Shown: positions 27,850 to 36,688 of the stretch, piece after piece | How the letters are laid out: every line of letters starts with the position of its first letter | Numbering within the stretch: the first letter of the stretch is position 1 | DNA from: Clostridiales bacterium | GTDB taxonomy: Bacteria > Bacillota > Clostridia > Lachnospirales > Lachnospiraceae | Reading direction: 5' to 3' | DNA: 64,000 nt | NCBI GenBank assembly: GCA_012523775.1 | Contig: JAAYTK010000015.1 | Coordinates: forward strand, 19,063 to 83,062 | Notes under the pieces: model-generated | The model's input: the letters and a program-made list of their open reading frames with translations, nothing else | What the model was told of the DNA's origin: nothing | The model's database searches: none | Program-made: the position numbers and the translations under genes

Positions 27850-29445
27850 ATGGCAGAGAGGCTGAAGCAAATTCCCAAACAGTTATTAGAATTTTGGAAC
27901 AAGTACACAGCAAGACAAAAGACCATCCTTATAAGTGTGGTTAGTGTAATTATTATAGCTTTTGTAGTATTAATAGTTATTACAGGACGGGTTGAATACG
28001 GGGAACTGACCATCACTGAAACCACCAAGGAGGCTAGTGAAGTTGTCGAATTATTAGAGTCCGAAAATATAAAATATAAGCTTGGCTCAGACCGTTTAAC
28101 AGTCTCTGTTGACTTAAAAAGATATTCGGATGCGGTATTGCTTCTTGCCAGTAACGACATGCCCTCCACAGGCATAACCTTGGATGAGTTGCTGAACAAC
28201 AGTCTTAGTACGACTAACAGTGACCGCAATCTGAAATTAAATCTTTACATACAAAATCAACTAAGAAAATACATAAAGACCATGGAGGGTGTTGAGGAAG
28301 CAGAGGTCTATTACATACCGGTGGATAATACCAACTCTATACTTACGACACAGAAAGAAACCAGTGCAAGTGTGCTTCTTACCGTGAACGATGATTTCAG
28401 GAGAGATACGGCTGAGACCATTGCCGAGGTTGTAGCTTCGGTTATCGGTAATGATACTACGACTAACATAAAGGTGGCAGATCAGAACGGGAATCTGCTT
28501 TTTGGTGGTGCCCAGGATCTATATTCTGCAAACGCTACATCAAAGGAAGAATATAGAGAGATGCTACGCAACACCTTTATTAATAATATATATATGGGGC
28601 TAATTAAAAGCGGGTATGATGATGTAGTTATCATGCCTAATTTGTCGTTGGATTTTAAAGAAATCGATGAATTATTTATCGAATATTTACCTGTTGAAGG
28701 TCAGGATCAGGGTGTCTATAGCCATAGCTATACCTATAGCTCTGAAAATGCTGGAGCTTTTGGCGGCGGAGTACCCGGTACATCATCCAATGATGAGACC
28801 GATTATATGATCGAGGACAGTTCCAGTACCTCCGGTAGTGTAGATATTGAGGAATACGATTATCTGCCCAATGAGAGACGTACCAATATTAAATATGAGA
28901 TTGGTGCTATCATACCTGAAGAATCCTCGGTTAGCATTCTGCTACGTAAGCTTAGAACAATCACCGAGGAGCAGCTGGAAAGAGACGGATTATTGGAGGA
29001 AATAAGCTTTGACGAATATGCAAGACTTAACAGTACAGAGACAAAACTGGAGGTAGATCCTGAGATTGTATCCATGGTATCACTGGCAACGGGTATAGAT
29101 GAAGCAAATATACAGATTACTGCCTTCGAATTACCTGTGTTTGTACCTAAGGTGGTTGAAATCAGAGAATGGACAGATTATCTGCAGATTATACTGGCTG
29201 TATTGATTGTGGGATTATTATTATTTGTAGTGTTTAAGGGAATACGACCCGTTGATGTTACCGAGCTTGAACCGGAGCTGTCCGTTGAGCAGCTTCTGGC
29301 AACCACCAAGGAGAATCAGACTATGGAGGATATAGACTTTAGCGAGGTATCAGAGGTCCGTAAGATGATAGAGAAGTTTGTTGATGAGAAGCCTGATGCG
29401 GTGGCGCAGCTTCTTCGGAACTGGTTAAACGAGGATTGGGATTAA
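27850..29445 (+). CDS. fliF: Flagellar MS-ring protein FliF
   Basis: FliF forms the MS ring in the membrane, the base on which the rod, export gate and switch assemble. The 531-residue protein has two membrane segments (about residues 25-46 and 440-462), the periplasmic-type ring-building domain between them (LLASNDMPSTG, LNLYIQNQLRKYIKTMEGVEEAEVYY), and a C-terminal FliG-binding tail ending VAQLLRNWLNEDW. The linker at about 300-345 is rich in serine, glycine and acidic residues. Spacing to fliG is 13 bases. Confidence 0.96.
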   Translation: MAERLKQIPKQLLEFWNKYTARQKTILISVVSVIIIAFVVLIVITGRVEYGELTITETTKEASEVVELLESENIKYKLGSDRLTVSVDLKRYSDAVLLLASNDMPSTGITLDELLNNSLSTTNSDRNLKLNLYIQNQLRKYIKTMEGVEEAEVYYIPVDNTNSILTTQKETSASVLLTVNDDFRRDTAETIAEVVASVIGNDTTTNIKVADQNGNLLFGGAQDLYSANATSKEEYREMLRNTFINNIYMGLIKSGYDDVVIMPNLSLDFKEIDELFIEYLPVEGQDQGVYSHSYTYSSENAGAFGGGVPGTSSNDETDYMIEDSSSTSGSVDIEEYDYLPNERRTNIKYEIGAIIPEESSVSILLRKLRTITEEQLERDGLLEEISFDEYARLNSTETKLEVDPEIVSMVSLATGIDEANIQITAFELPVFVPKVVEIREWTDYLQIILAVLIVGLLLFVVFKGIRPVDVTELEPELSVEQLLATTKENQTMEDIDFSEVSEVRKMIEKFVDEKPDAVAQLLRNWLNEDWD

Positions 29446-29458
29446 GGAGGGAAATCAG

Positions 29459-30472
29459 ATGGCAAGAGTTAGTGGAGAAATAAGCGGAATTCAAAAAGCG
29501 GCAATATTACTGATTTCCTTAGGACCCGAACGCTCAGCCAATATATTTAAGCATTTGAAGGAGGACGAGATAGAGACCCTGACTTTGGAGATAGCCAACA
29601 CACGCAGTGTCTCTCCGGCAACAAAGGATCAGGTATTAGACGAGTTCTATGAGATCTGTCTTGCACAGCAATATATTGCAGAGGGTGGAATTGCATATGC
29701 TAAGGAGCTTTTAGAGAAAGCTCTTGGTGTTGATAAGGCAAGGGATGTTATCGGAAAGCTTACTGCCTCACTTCAGGTACGGCCGTTTGAATTTGTCAGA
29801 AAGACGGATGCAACTCAGCTCCTGAACTTCATACAGGATGAGCATCCGCAGACCATAGCTCTGATCCTTTCATACTTATCCTCATCACAGGCCGCAACCA
29901 TCATCTCCTCCCTGGCTCCGGATAAGCAGGCGGATGTTGCCAAGCGTATAGCAATGATGGACAGAACATCACCGGATGTAATTAAGGAGGTTGAAAAGGT
30001 GTTGGAGCGTAAGCTGGCTTCTTTAGTAAATCAGGACTATACCATTGTCGGTGGTGTGGATTCTATCGTAGATATTTTAAATACCGTAGACAGAGGAACA
30101 GAAAAGCATATTATGGAGACTCTGGAAATCGAAGAGCCCGAGCTTGCTGATGAAATCAGAAGAAAGATGTTCGTATTTGAGGATATTCTTAGTCTGGATG
30201 ATAAGTCCATTCAGAGAGTGCTTAGAGAGGTTGATAACAACGAGCTGGCCATGGCTCTTAAGTCTGCTAATGAAGAAGTACAGAATGTCATATTCAATAA
30301 TCTGTCTAAACGTCTTGCAACTATGATACGGGAGGATATGGAATATATGGGCCCTGTTCGCTTAAAGGATGTTGAAGAGGCACAGCAGAGGATTGTTAAT
30401 ATAATCAGAAAACTGGAGGATTCTTCTGAAATTATTATCTCCAGAGGCGGGGGTGACGAGATAATTGTCTAA
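29459..30472 (+). CDS. fliG: Flagellar motor switch protein FliG
   Basis: FliG is the rotor component that contacts the MotA stator. The 337-residue protein has the usual N, middle and C domains. The middle-domain segment EHPQTIALILSYLSSSQAATIIS carries the EHPQT motif. The C-terminal torque helix is present as FVFEDILSLDDKSIQRVLREVDNNELAMALK. AAGGAGGG precedes the ATG. The gene overlaps fliH by 8 bases, which implies coupled translation. Confidence 0.97.
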   Translation: MARVSGEISGIQKAAILLISLGPERSANIFKHLKEDEIETLTLEIANTRSVSPATKDQVLDEFYEICLAQQYIAEGGIAYAKELLEKALGVDKARDVIGKLTASLQVRPFEFVRKTDATQLLNFIQDEHPQTIALILSYLSSSQAATIISSLAPDKQADVAKRIAMMDRTSPDVIKEVEKVLERKLASLVNQDYTIVGGVDSIVDILNTVDRGTEKHIMETLEIEEPELADEIRRKMFVFEDILSLDDKSIQRVLREVDNNELAMALKSANEEVQNVIFNNLSKRLATMIREDMEYMGPVRLKDVEEAQQRIVNIIRKLEDSSEIIISRGGGDEIIV

Positions 30473-31235
30473 TGTTATAAAGTCATACACCATCCGTTAT
30501 AAAGAGGATAATAAAATAACTATAGATTTTGCTGCGAAAGATGAAGAGCTGCAGGCCAAACGCTCAAGTCTTCTGGCACAAACACAGACCGAGGAAGGCT
30601 TTGAGGATGGACTCCAGGCATATGTAGTCGATCCCATAGTCACCGAGGAGGAGCAACAGAAGAAGGCCGAGTTAATAGTCGAGATGGCGAGAAAAGAGGC
30701 CGAGGCTATTCTTGAAGCGGCAAAGGACGAGGTTAAGAAGCTTAAGGAAGAAGCCATAGAAAACGCTGAGAAGCAAGGTTATGAAGAGGGTTTAAGAAGA
30801 GGAGAGCAGGAAATACAGCAACTTAAAAGCAGTCTTATTGAGCAGAAGGAACTGCAAAAGCAAGAGTATCAGGAAATAATAGAGGGAATACAAGGTCAGG
30901 TAACCGAGCTTATAATTTCCTTGATTACTAAATTAACCGGTATTTTTGTCGAGGATAAGGCTGATATCATTCTATATTTGGTGGAAAAGGCATTGGCTGA
31001 CGATGACAGTAAGGATTCTTATACATTACGGGTAAGTAGTGATGATAAGGATATCATTTTTTCTAAGAAAGAGTATATTGAGGGTATTATAGGAAGGGAA
31101 ATACAGATTACCGTAGATCCTCAGCTTGGTAAAAATCAATGCCTGATAGAGACTGAAAACAAAATAATTGACTGCAGTATGGATGTTCAGCTAAATAACT
31201 TAATAACAGACTTAAAGCTACTTTCAAGTGTTTAG
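30465..31235 (+). CDS. fliH: FliH-type flagellar export ATPase regulator
   Basis: A 256-residue protein with an N-terminal disordered part, a long charged coiled coil (about residues 68-150) and a C-terminal FliH/V-ATPase E-subunit-like domain. FliH binds FliI and holds it at the export gate. Primary sequence is weakly conserved, so the call uses position between fliG and fliI plus this architecture. The TTG start at 30465 overlaps the fliG stop, with GGGGGTG about 10 bases upstream. Confidence 0.85.
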   Translation: MSNVIKSYTIRYKEDNKITIDFAAKDEELQAKRSSLLAQTQTEEGFEDGLQAYVVDPIVTEEEQQKKAELIVEMARKEAEAILEAAKDEVKKLKEEAIENAEKQGYEEGLRRGEQEIQQLKSSLIEQKELQKQEYQEIIEGIQGQVTELIISLITKLTGIFVEDKADIILYLVEKALADDDSKDSYTLRVSSDDKDIIFSKKEYIEGIIGREIQITVDPQLGKNQCLIETENKIIDCSMDVQLNNLITDLKLLSSV

Positions 31236-31313
31236 ATTTTACCTAATGATGACGATATACATGATGAGCATAATTTGCTTATCAATCGAGTGTTTCATAG
31301 AAAGCAGGAGTTT

Positions 31314-32621
31314 ATGAATGTCGTAAATTTTGATAAGTACAGACAGCTTTTGGATAAGAATTATCATAAGGAATTTGGTAAAGTAATAAAAATGGTAGGT
31401 CTTACCCTGGAGGCAACGGGACCCAACTCCAATCTTAATGATGTTTGTTATATAACTAATGAGAATAATGAAAGAAAATTGGCTGAGGTTGTGGGGTTTA
31501 GAGATAACAGGATTCTTCTCATGCCCTATGACGATATGACCGGTGTTGGAATCGGAAGTATAGTTGAGAACACCGGAGGGTCATTTCGTGTTCCTGTAGG
31601 AGAAGAGCTTCTTGGAAGAACGCTGGACGGACTTGGGAATCCCATTGACGGCTCCGACATTGAATGTACTACTTTTTATGAGGCAGAAGCGGCTCCTCCC
31701 GACCCGCTAAAGCGTAAACTAATCGAGGATGTTCTTCCTTTAGGAGTAAAAGCCGTAGACAGCATGCTAACGGTAGGTAAAGGCCAGAGAATCGGAATAT
31801 TTGCCGGCAGTGGCGTAGGGAAAAGCACATTGCTGGGTATGTTTGCAAGAAATACCAAGGCCGATATTAATGTTATAGCACTTATCGGAGAACGAGGCAG
31901 AGAAGTTCGGGAATTTATCGAAAGAGATTTAGGTGAAGAGGGATTAAAGCGTTCCGTGGTTGTTGTGGCAACCTCGGATAAACCTGCTTTAATACGTAAA
32001 AAGGCAGCAAAAACTGCCACGGCAATCGCAGAGTATTTTAGGGACCAAGGAAAGGACGTTCTTCTGATGATGGACTCGTTGACCAGGTTTTCCATGGCAC
32101 AGCGGGAGATAGGATTAGCATCGGGAGAGCCACCGGTGTCCAGAGGATATACTCCGAGTGTATATACCGAGATGCCTAAGCTTCTGGAAAGGGCGGGTAA
32201 TTCAGATAGAGGCTCGATAACCGGACTCTATACGGTATTAGTCGACGGTGATGACTTTAACGAACCGATTTCAGATACGGCAAGAAGTATTTTAGACGGT
32301 CATATAATGCTTTCAAGAAAGCTTGCGAATAGGAATCACTACCCTGCTATAGATGTACTGCAGAGTATTTCCCGAGTAATGAGTCAGATTATAACTCCTG
32401 AGCATAAGGAAGCTGCCGGAAGGTTAAAAAATATATTGGCGACTTATCAGGAAGCCGAGGACCTAATAAATATTGGAGCATATAAAAGCGGCTCTAATCC
32501 GAACATTGATTATGCAATCTCCAAGATTCAGCAGGTGAATGAATTTCTTACTCAGGAAGTTGAGGATAAGATTACATTTGAGCAGGAGATTGCCATGTTA
32601 AAGGAGATTTTTGAAGAATAA
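31314..32621 (+). CDS. fliI: Flagellum-specific export ATPase FliI
   Basis: FliI is the hexameric ATPase of the flagellar type III secretion system, related to F1 beta. From ATG 31314 it is 435 residues with Walker A GSGVGKS (K170), DVLLMMDSLTRFSMAQREI around Walker B, and the VSRGYTPSVYTEMPKLLERAG segment. An in-frame TTG at 31275 would add 13 residues. The chosen ATG has AGGAG only 3 bases away, so the exact start is uncertain. It overlaps fliJ by one base (TAATG). Confidence 0.94.
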   Translation: MNVVNFDKYRQLLDKNYHKEFGKVIKMVGLTLEATGPNSNLNDVCYITNENNERKLAEVVGFRDNRILLMPYDDMTGVGIGSIVENTGGSFRVPVGEELLGRTLDGLGNPIDGSDIECTTFYEAEAAPPDPLKRKLIEDVLPLGVKAVDSMLTVGKGQRIGIFAGSGVGKSTLLGMFARNTKADINVIALIGERGREVREFIERDLGEEGLKRSVVVVATSDKPALIRKKAAKTATAIAEYFRDQGKDVLLMMDSLTRFSMAQREIGLASGEPPVSRGYTPSVYTEMPKLLERAGNSDRGSITGLYTVLVDGDDFNEPISDTARSILDGHIMLSRKLANRNHYPAIDVLQSISRVMSQIITPEHKEAAGRLKNILATYQEAEDLINIGAYKSGSNPNIDYAISKIQQVNEFLTQEVEDKITFEQEIAMLKEIFEE

Positions 32622-33082
32622 TGAAGAAATTTCGCTATAGCATGGAAAGTATTCTTAATATAAAGCTTAAGCTTGAGGATCAAGCGAAGCTTGCATATGC
32701 CAACGCCAGGAGCCGCCTTATTGCGGAGGAGGAAAAGCTTGAAGCTATGAAGCGAAAAAAGGCTTCCTATGAACAGCAGCAGCGTTCGCAAAGCAATAAT
32801 AAGCTTAATATTATGAAAATGAAGCAGTTATCGGAAGCTATAGAAATTATGAAAATGAATATCAAGCAACAGGTCGTAGTTGTAAAAACGGCTGAACAGC
32901 GTTTGGAGATTGCAAGAATCCGTCTTAATGAAGCTATGATTGAGAGAAAGACGCATGAGAGACTGAAGGAAAATGCATGGCATGAATATTTGATGGATGT
33001 CACAGCCGAGGAGCAAAAAGATATTGATGAGCTTAACAGCTTTAAACATAACGGCCTTCTGTTGCATGAGGAGGATAGATAA
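32621..33082 (+). CDS. fliJ: Flagellar export chaperone FliJ
   Basis: A 153-residue, almost entirely alpha-helical coiled-coil protein rich in lysine, glutamate, methionine and glutamine. FliJ sits in the FliI ring and passes chaperone-substrate complexes to FlhA. The start (MKKFRYSMESILNIKLKLEDQAKLAYANA) follows the FliJ pattern FxFxLexlLxlre. It overlaps fliI and the next gene by one base each through TAATG junctions, indicating tight coupling. Confidence 0.88.
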   Translation: MKKFRYSMESILNIKLKLEDQAKLAYANARSRLIAEEEKLEAMKRKKASYEQQQRSQSNNKLNIMKMKQLSEAIEIMKMNIKQQVVVVKTAEQRLEIARIRLNEAMIERKTHERLKENAWHEYLMDVTAEEQKDIDELNSFKHNGLLLHEEDR

Positions 33083-33852
33083 TGGCAAGGAGAGACAAGG
33101 CTGATAGGGCAGAAAAAGAAGGCGGTAAGCTGTTAACGGTCTTGATTGCCTTATTGATAGTATTCATATGGTTCGCCATATTCGGACTACTGATTAAATT
33201 TGACGTAGGAGGCTTTGGCTCCGATATATTACGCCCTATAATTAAGGATATTCCCCTAATCAATAAGCTGCTTCCTGATATATCCGAAGAGCAACTGGCT
33301 ATCGAAAAGGACTATGCCTATAGCTCCTTAGCCGAAGCAGTGGCAAAGATTAAAGAGCTGGAAGCCACAATCAAAGAGATGGAGATTAAGAATAACGAAG
33401 AAGATGAGAAGTGGGCAGATTTACAGGCGGAACTGAACAGACTTAAAATATTTGAAGAACAGCAAAGTGAATATGAGGAGAAGCAAAAGGAATTTGACAA
33501 GAAGGTAGTATTCGCAGAGGCTGCTCCAAGTATAGAGGAGTACAAGAAATTTTACGAGAGCATCAATCCTGCCAATGCAGAAGAGATTTACAGACAGGTA
33601 GTTGAGCAGCTACAGTATTCCGGAGCAATACAGGAAAAGGCTAATATTTATAAGAGCATGGATCCCGAAGCCGCAGCCAGAATACTTGAAACAATGACTG
33701 CCGATGTGGAAGCGGTGGCAAAGATTCTGTTAGCCATGAAACCAAAGGAAAGTGCGGCAATACTGGCTGAGATGGACCATGTTCTGGCGGCGAAAATAAC
33801 AAAGAAGATGCTTGATATGGATGAAGAGCGATTGTCGCAGACCACACCATAG
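33082..33852 (+). CDS. MotE/YlxF-like flagellar protein with MgtE N-like domain
   Basis: A 256-residue protein with one membrane segment at about residues 15-37, a coiled coil at about 88-145, and a C-terminal helical repeat (IYKSMDPEAAARILETMTADVEAVAKILLAMKPKESAAILAEMD) that resembles the MgtE intracellular N domain. This architecture and position between fliJ and fliK match YlxF of Bacillus and MotE, a chaperone-like factor for stator proteins in alphaproteobacteria. The role in clostridia is inferred. Confidence 0.82.
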   Translation: MARRDKADRAEKEGGKLLTVLIALLIVFIWFAIFGLLIKFDVGGFGSDILRPIIKDIPLINKLLPDISEEQLAIEKDYAYSSLAEAVAKIKELEATIKEMEIKNNEEDEKWADLQAELNRLKIFEEQQSEYEEKQKEFDKKVVFAEAAPSIEEYKKFYESINPANAEEIYRQVVEQLQYSGAIQEKANIYKSMDPEAAARILETMTADVEAVAKILLAMKPKESAAILAEMDHVLAAKITKKMLDMDEERLSQTTP

Positions 33853-33870
33853 TATGTATCCCGGTCACAT

Positions 33871-33928
33871 CAGGGAGTAATTATATATCCCTGTTGAGAT
33901 AAATATCAGGAAGCCATATTATTATGGC
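33871..33928 (+). other. Two hairpins in the motE-fliK gap
   Basis: CAGGGA (33871-33876) pairs with TCCCTG (33888-33893), and GCCATA (33913-33918) pairs with TATGGC (33923-33928) around a TTAT loop. Neither has a T-run. The 105-base gap is one of the longest inside an otherwise tightly packed operon, so an RNA processing or stability element is possible. Confidence 0.5.
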
Positions 33929-33957
33929 GACCACATAGAAAGGAGGGATGAGAGAGG

Positions 33958-35355
33958 ATGATGATGCAAAGCATACCTGTGCAAGCTTCCGGTATGGTTA
34001 ACGGAGCCATGGGTTTTGCTGATATTGTCAGAAGGTCCGGAGAGAGTAAGTTTGAATTATTCCTTGACAACAGAATAAAGACGGAGACAAAGATTTCCGA
34101 TAAAGCTAAAGCCGTCAATGTGGGCAAGGCGGACAGAACTGACAATACAAGCCCGGAAAAATCCAACCAGATTAAGGATGCTGTTAAGGGTATTGTCAAT
34201 ACGGCTGTAGAGTCTGACAAAGGCTTGGAAAGCACAGTTAATGTTGATAATCAGCCTGTTGACGGACAGGAAGCTCCGGACCTAATGACATCGGATATAA
34301 TGGAGCAGATTCTGGCAATGCTTGGTCAAATCAAAGACATTATAATGGAAAAGCTGGATTTGACTCCGGAAGAGCTGGATCAGATGATGACAGACTTGGG
34401 ACTTGAGTTGACTGACCTGGTTGACCCACAGGCAATTATGAAGCTTGTGTTGGTCAAGTACAATTCTACTGACCCTATGGCAATTGTTTTTGATGAACAG
34501 CTTACCAATACCTTCAAGGATTTACTCACGGCTGTGAATGACATTCGAAAGGAAGCTAACCTTAAGCTTACTGATGAGGAGATTGAACTGCTTCTGGAGC
34601 AGAATACGGACACCTTTGATAATGAGATATCAGTAGATGATATGGAAGCCGAGACCTTACAGTCAATGACAGGTTCAAAGCAGGACAAGGATGAATCTGA
34701 AGAAGTAAAGAACAGCACCATTTCACGCCAATCAGTATCAGAAGACAGTGAAATCAGCAACCAAAATCATGTAGCAGCATCGAAGAACGTCAGCAAAGAG
34801 CGTAAGGAAGGTTCTGATAAGACGGACGGATACGAAGCGTTCCTTGATAAGCTGAGTGCGAATTATGATAAACACATAATTGAATTTAGCAATGATACCG
34901 TCAGGCTATATGAAATCAGGGATATAGCACAACAGATTATCGAGCAAATACGAGTTATTATCAGTCCCGAACAGACATCCATGGAGCTTCAGTTATATCC
35001 TGAGCATCTTGGCAAAGTGAATCTTACCGTTAGTTCCAGAGAAGGTGTGATGACTGCACATTTTGTGGTACAGAACGAGATTGCCAAGGAAGCGGTAGAA
35101 GGACAGCTGATTACACTTAAGGAAACACTTGCACAACAGGGAATCAAGGTAGAAACCATCGAAGTTACGGTAGCCAGCTATACATTTGATCAAAGTCCGT
35201 ACGATGAGGCCGAACAAAGCACGCAAAGCAAGCAAGGCACAAGGCATAAGATTACCTTCGAAGAAGCTGTAGCCATGAGTGAGGACCCCATAGAGGAGAC
35301 TGATACTAAGGATCCTTCAGGCAACATAGGTTATACCATTGACTACACAGCTTAG
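33958..35355 (+). CDS. fliK: Flagellar hook-length control protein FliK
   Basis: FliK measures hook length and switches export specificity through FlhB. The 465-residue protein has a long, acidic, low-conservation N-terminal region and a C-terminal Flg_hook domain (about 335-410: MELQLYPEHLGKVNLTVSSREGVMTAHF, then AQQGIKVETIEVTV). AAAGGAGGG lies 11 bases before the first of three consecutive ATG codons, any of which could be used. The next gene is flgD, whose product is the hook cap. Confidence 0.92.
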   Translation: MMMQSIPVQASGMVNGAMGFADIVRRSGESKFELFLDNRIKTETKISDKAKAVNVGKADRTDNTSPEKSNQIKDAVKGIVNTAVESDKGLESTVNVDNQPVDGQEAPDLMTSDIMEQILAMLGQIKDIIMEKLDLTPEELDQMMTDLGLELTDLVDPQAIMKLVLVKYNSTDPMAIVFDEQLTNTFKDLLTAVNDIRKEANLKLTDEEIELLLEQNTDTFDNEISVDDMEAETLQSMTGSKQDKDESEEVKNSTISRQSVSEDSEISNQNHVAASKNVSKERKEGSDKTDGYEAFLDKLSANYDKHIIEFSNDTVRLYEIRDIAQQIIEQIRVIISPEQTSMELQLYPEHLGKVNLTVSSREGVMTAHFVVQNEIAKEAVEGQLITLKETLAQQGIKVETIEVTVASYTFDQSPYDEAEQSTQSKQGTRHKITFEEAVAMSEDPIEETDTKDPSGNIGYTIDYTA

Positions 35356-35381
35356 TAAAGTAATAAAAAAGGAGGAAGGCC

Positions 35382-36200
35382 ATGAGCGAATTAATTCAAT
35401 CAGTAAAAAATGGCGTAATCGATCAAGTTAACAAAGCGGCTACAACCGAGAAAAAGGTAAACAACGAACTGGGTAAAGACGCATTTATGCAGCTACTGGT
35501 TACGCAGATGAAGTATCAGGATCCGCTTAACCCCAATACGGACACCGAGTTCATTGCTCAACTGGCGACCTTTTCACAATTGGAGCAGATGCAGAATCTT
35601 GGGGCAATGACTTCTAATTCACAGGCATTAAGTCTGGTCGGAAAGAATGTTATTGTAAGAACAAAGAGTGAGACAGGAGCCATCACGGAAATCGGTGGAA
35701 AAGTGGATTTTGTAAACATGAGTAACGGTAAAGCACGTATTTCCATAAACGGAAATCTTTATTCGGTGGATGATCTTGACAGCGTAATAGATGATATCTA
35801 CATTCTGGAGAAGGGACGTCCCCGTGTGGTCAAAAAGGTTGAATTGGAATACGATGCTGAGAATCCGGAGGATTTAAGCTTCGATGTACATCTGGGTGAA
35901 GGAGATTCTATGGCGGATGATGTGGCAGTATTGATAGACCAAACCTTACTCGATTCTTCGGTAATAACTCTGAAGGATAATAAGGTCACCATATCAAAAT
36001 CCGTGTTTGAGAATGCACCAAACGGTACTTACAAGATAACGGTAATATTCAATGATGTTCTTTTCACAACATCAAAGGATATGGTAAGTGTTACGGTTAA
36101 GAACTATGTAGAACAACCCAATGAACCTGATGTACCGGAGGAGCCCGAGGATATTGAGGAAACTGATGATAATGAGGACCTCGGGGATGACAACAATTAA
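35382..36200 (+). CDS. flgD: Flagellar hook capping protein FlgD
   Basis: FlgD is the cap under which hook subunits assemble. The conserved N-terminal block KDAFMQLLVTQMKYQDPLNPNTDTEFIAQLATFSQLEQMQNL is present at about residues 30-71. After about residue 85 comes a Tudor/FlgD-Ig-like region. The C-terminal 30 residues are strongly acidic (aspartate, glutamate, proline and asparagine), unlike short canonical FlgD tails. AAAGGAGG precedes the ATG. Confidence 0.95.
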   Translation: MSELIQSVKNGVIDQVNKAATTEKKVNNELGKDAFMQLLVTQMKYQDPLNPNTDTEFIAQLATFSQLEQMQNLGAMTSNSQALSLVGKNVIVRTKSETGAITEIGGKVDFVNMSNGKARISINGNLYSVDDLDSVIDDIYILEKGRPRVVKKVELEYDAENPEDLSFDVHLGEGDSMADDVAVLIDQTLLDSSVITLKDNKVTISKSVFENAPNGTYKITVIFNDVLFTTSKDMVSVTVKNYVEQPNEPDVPEEPEDIEETDDNEDLGDDNN

Positions 36201-36222
36201 CAAGCGGTAGATGGAGGTTATT

Positions 36223-36603
36223 ATGAATAACATGCCTATTAACAAAATACCTTCCCAGCTGCCCGTTGCTAACAGAATTAACAGTAATACTATAGCAAAA
36301 CCGTTAGCAGGGATACCCTTTCATGAGATACTGAAAGAAAAACAGGCCGGAGCATCTGAACTGAAATTCTCAAAGCATGCCAATGAAAGGCTTGCAAGCA
36401 GAAACATAGATCTGACAGATGATCAGTACAGACGGCTGGAAACAGGAGCAAAGAGAGCTTATGAGAAGGGAATTAAAGAATCGCTGGTAATGGTAGACAA
36501 CCTTGCATTTATCGTTAATATTAAGAACAACACTGTTATAACAGCGGTAAATGAAGGTGAAGAGAAAATTTTCACTAATATTGACGGTGCAGTAATCATA
36601 TAA
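36223..36603 (+). CDS. Flagellar operon protein of the TIGR02530 type
   Basis: A 126-residue protein with the conserved core LKFSKHANERLASRNIDLTDDQYRRLETGAKRAYEKGIKESLVMVDNLAFIVNIKNNTVITAVN. This family is found between flgD and flgE in Gram-positive flagellar operons; its role is not known to me. ATG 36223 with GGAGG 5 bases upstream is preferred over an in-frame ATG at 36211. Position suggests a part in hook assembly or export. Confidence 0.88.
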   Translation: MNNMPINKIPSQLPVANRINSNTIAKPLAGIPFHEILKEKQAGASELKFSKHANERLASRNIDLTDDQYRRLETGAKRAYEKGIKESLVMVDNLAFIVNIKNNTVITAVNEGEEKIFTNIDGAVII

Positions 36604-36688
36604 TGCCGGACCTTTCGGAGGCTTTAGTATCCATGACTGACAGATTGGATACATATGGTTACAAAGCATACTTAGGAGGTCATTAATT

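Noticed and set aside
27804..28229. 141-codon open frame on the minus strand across fliF
   Set aside because: Shadow of fliF, with no ribosome binding site or domain.
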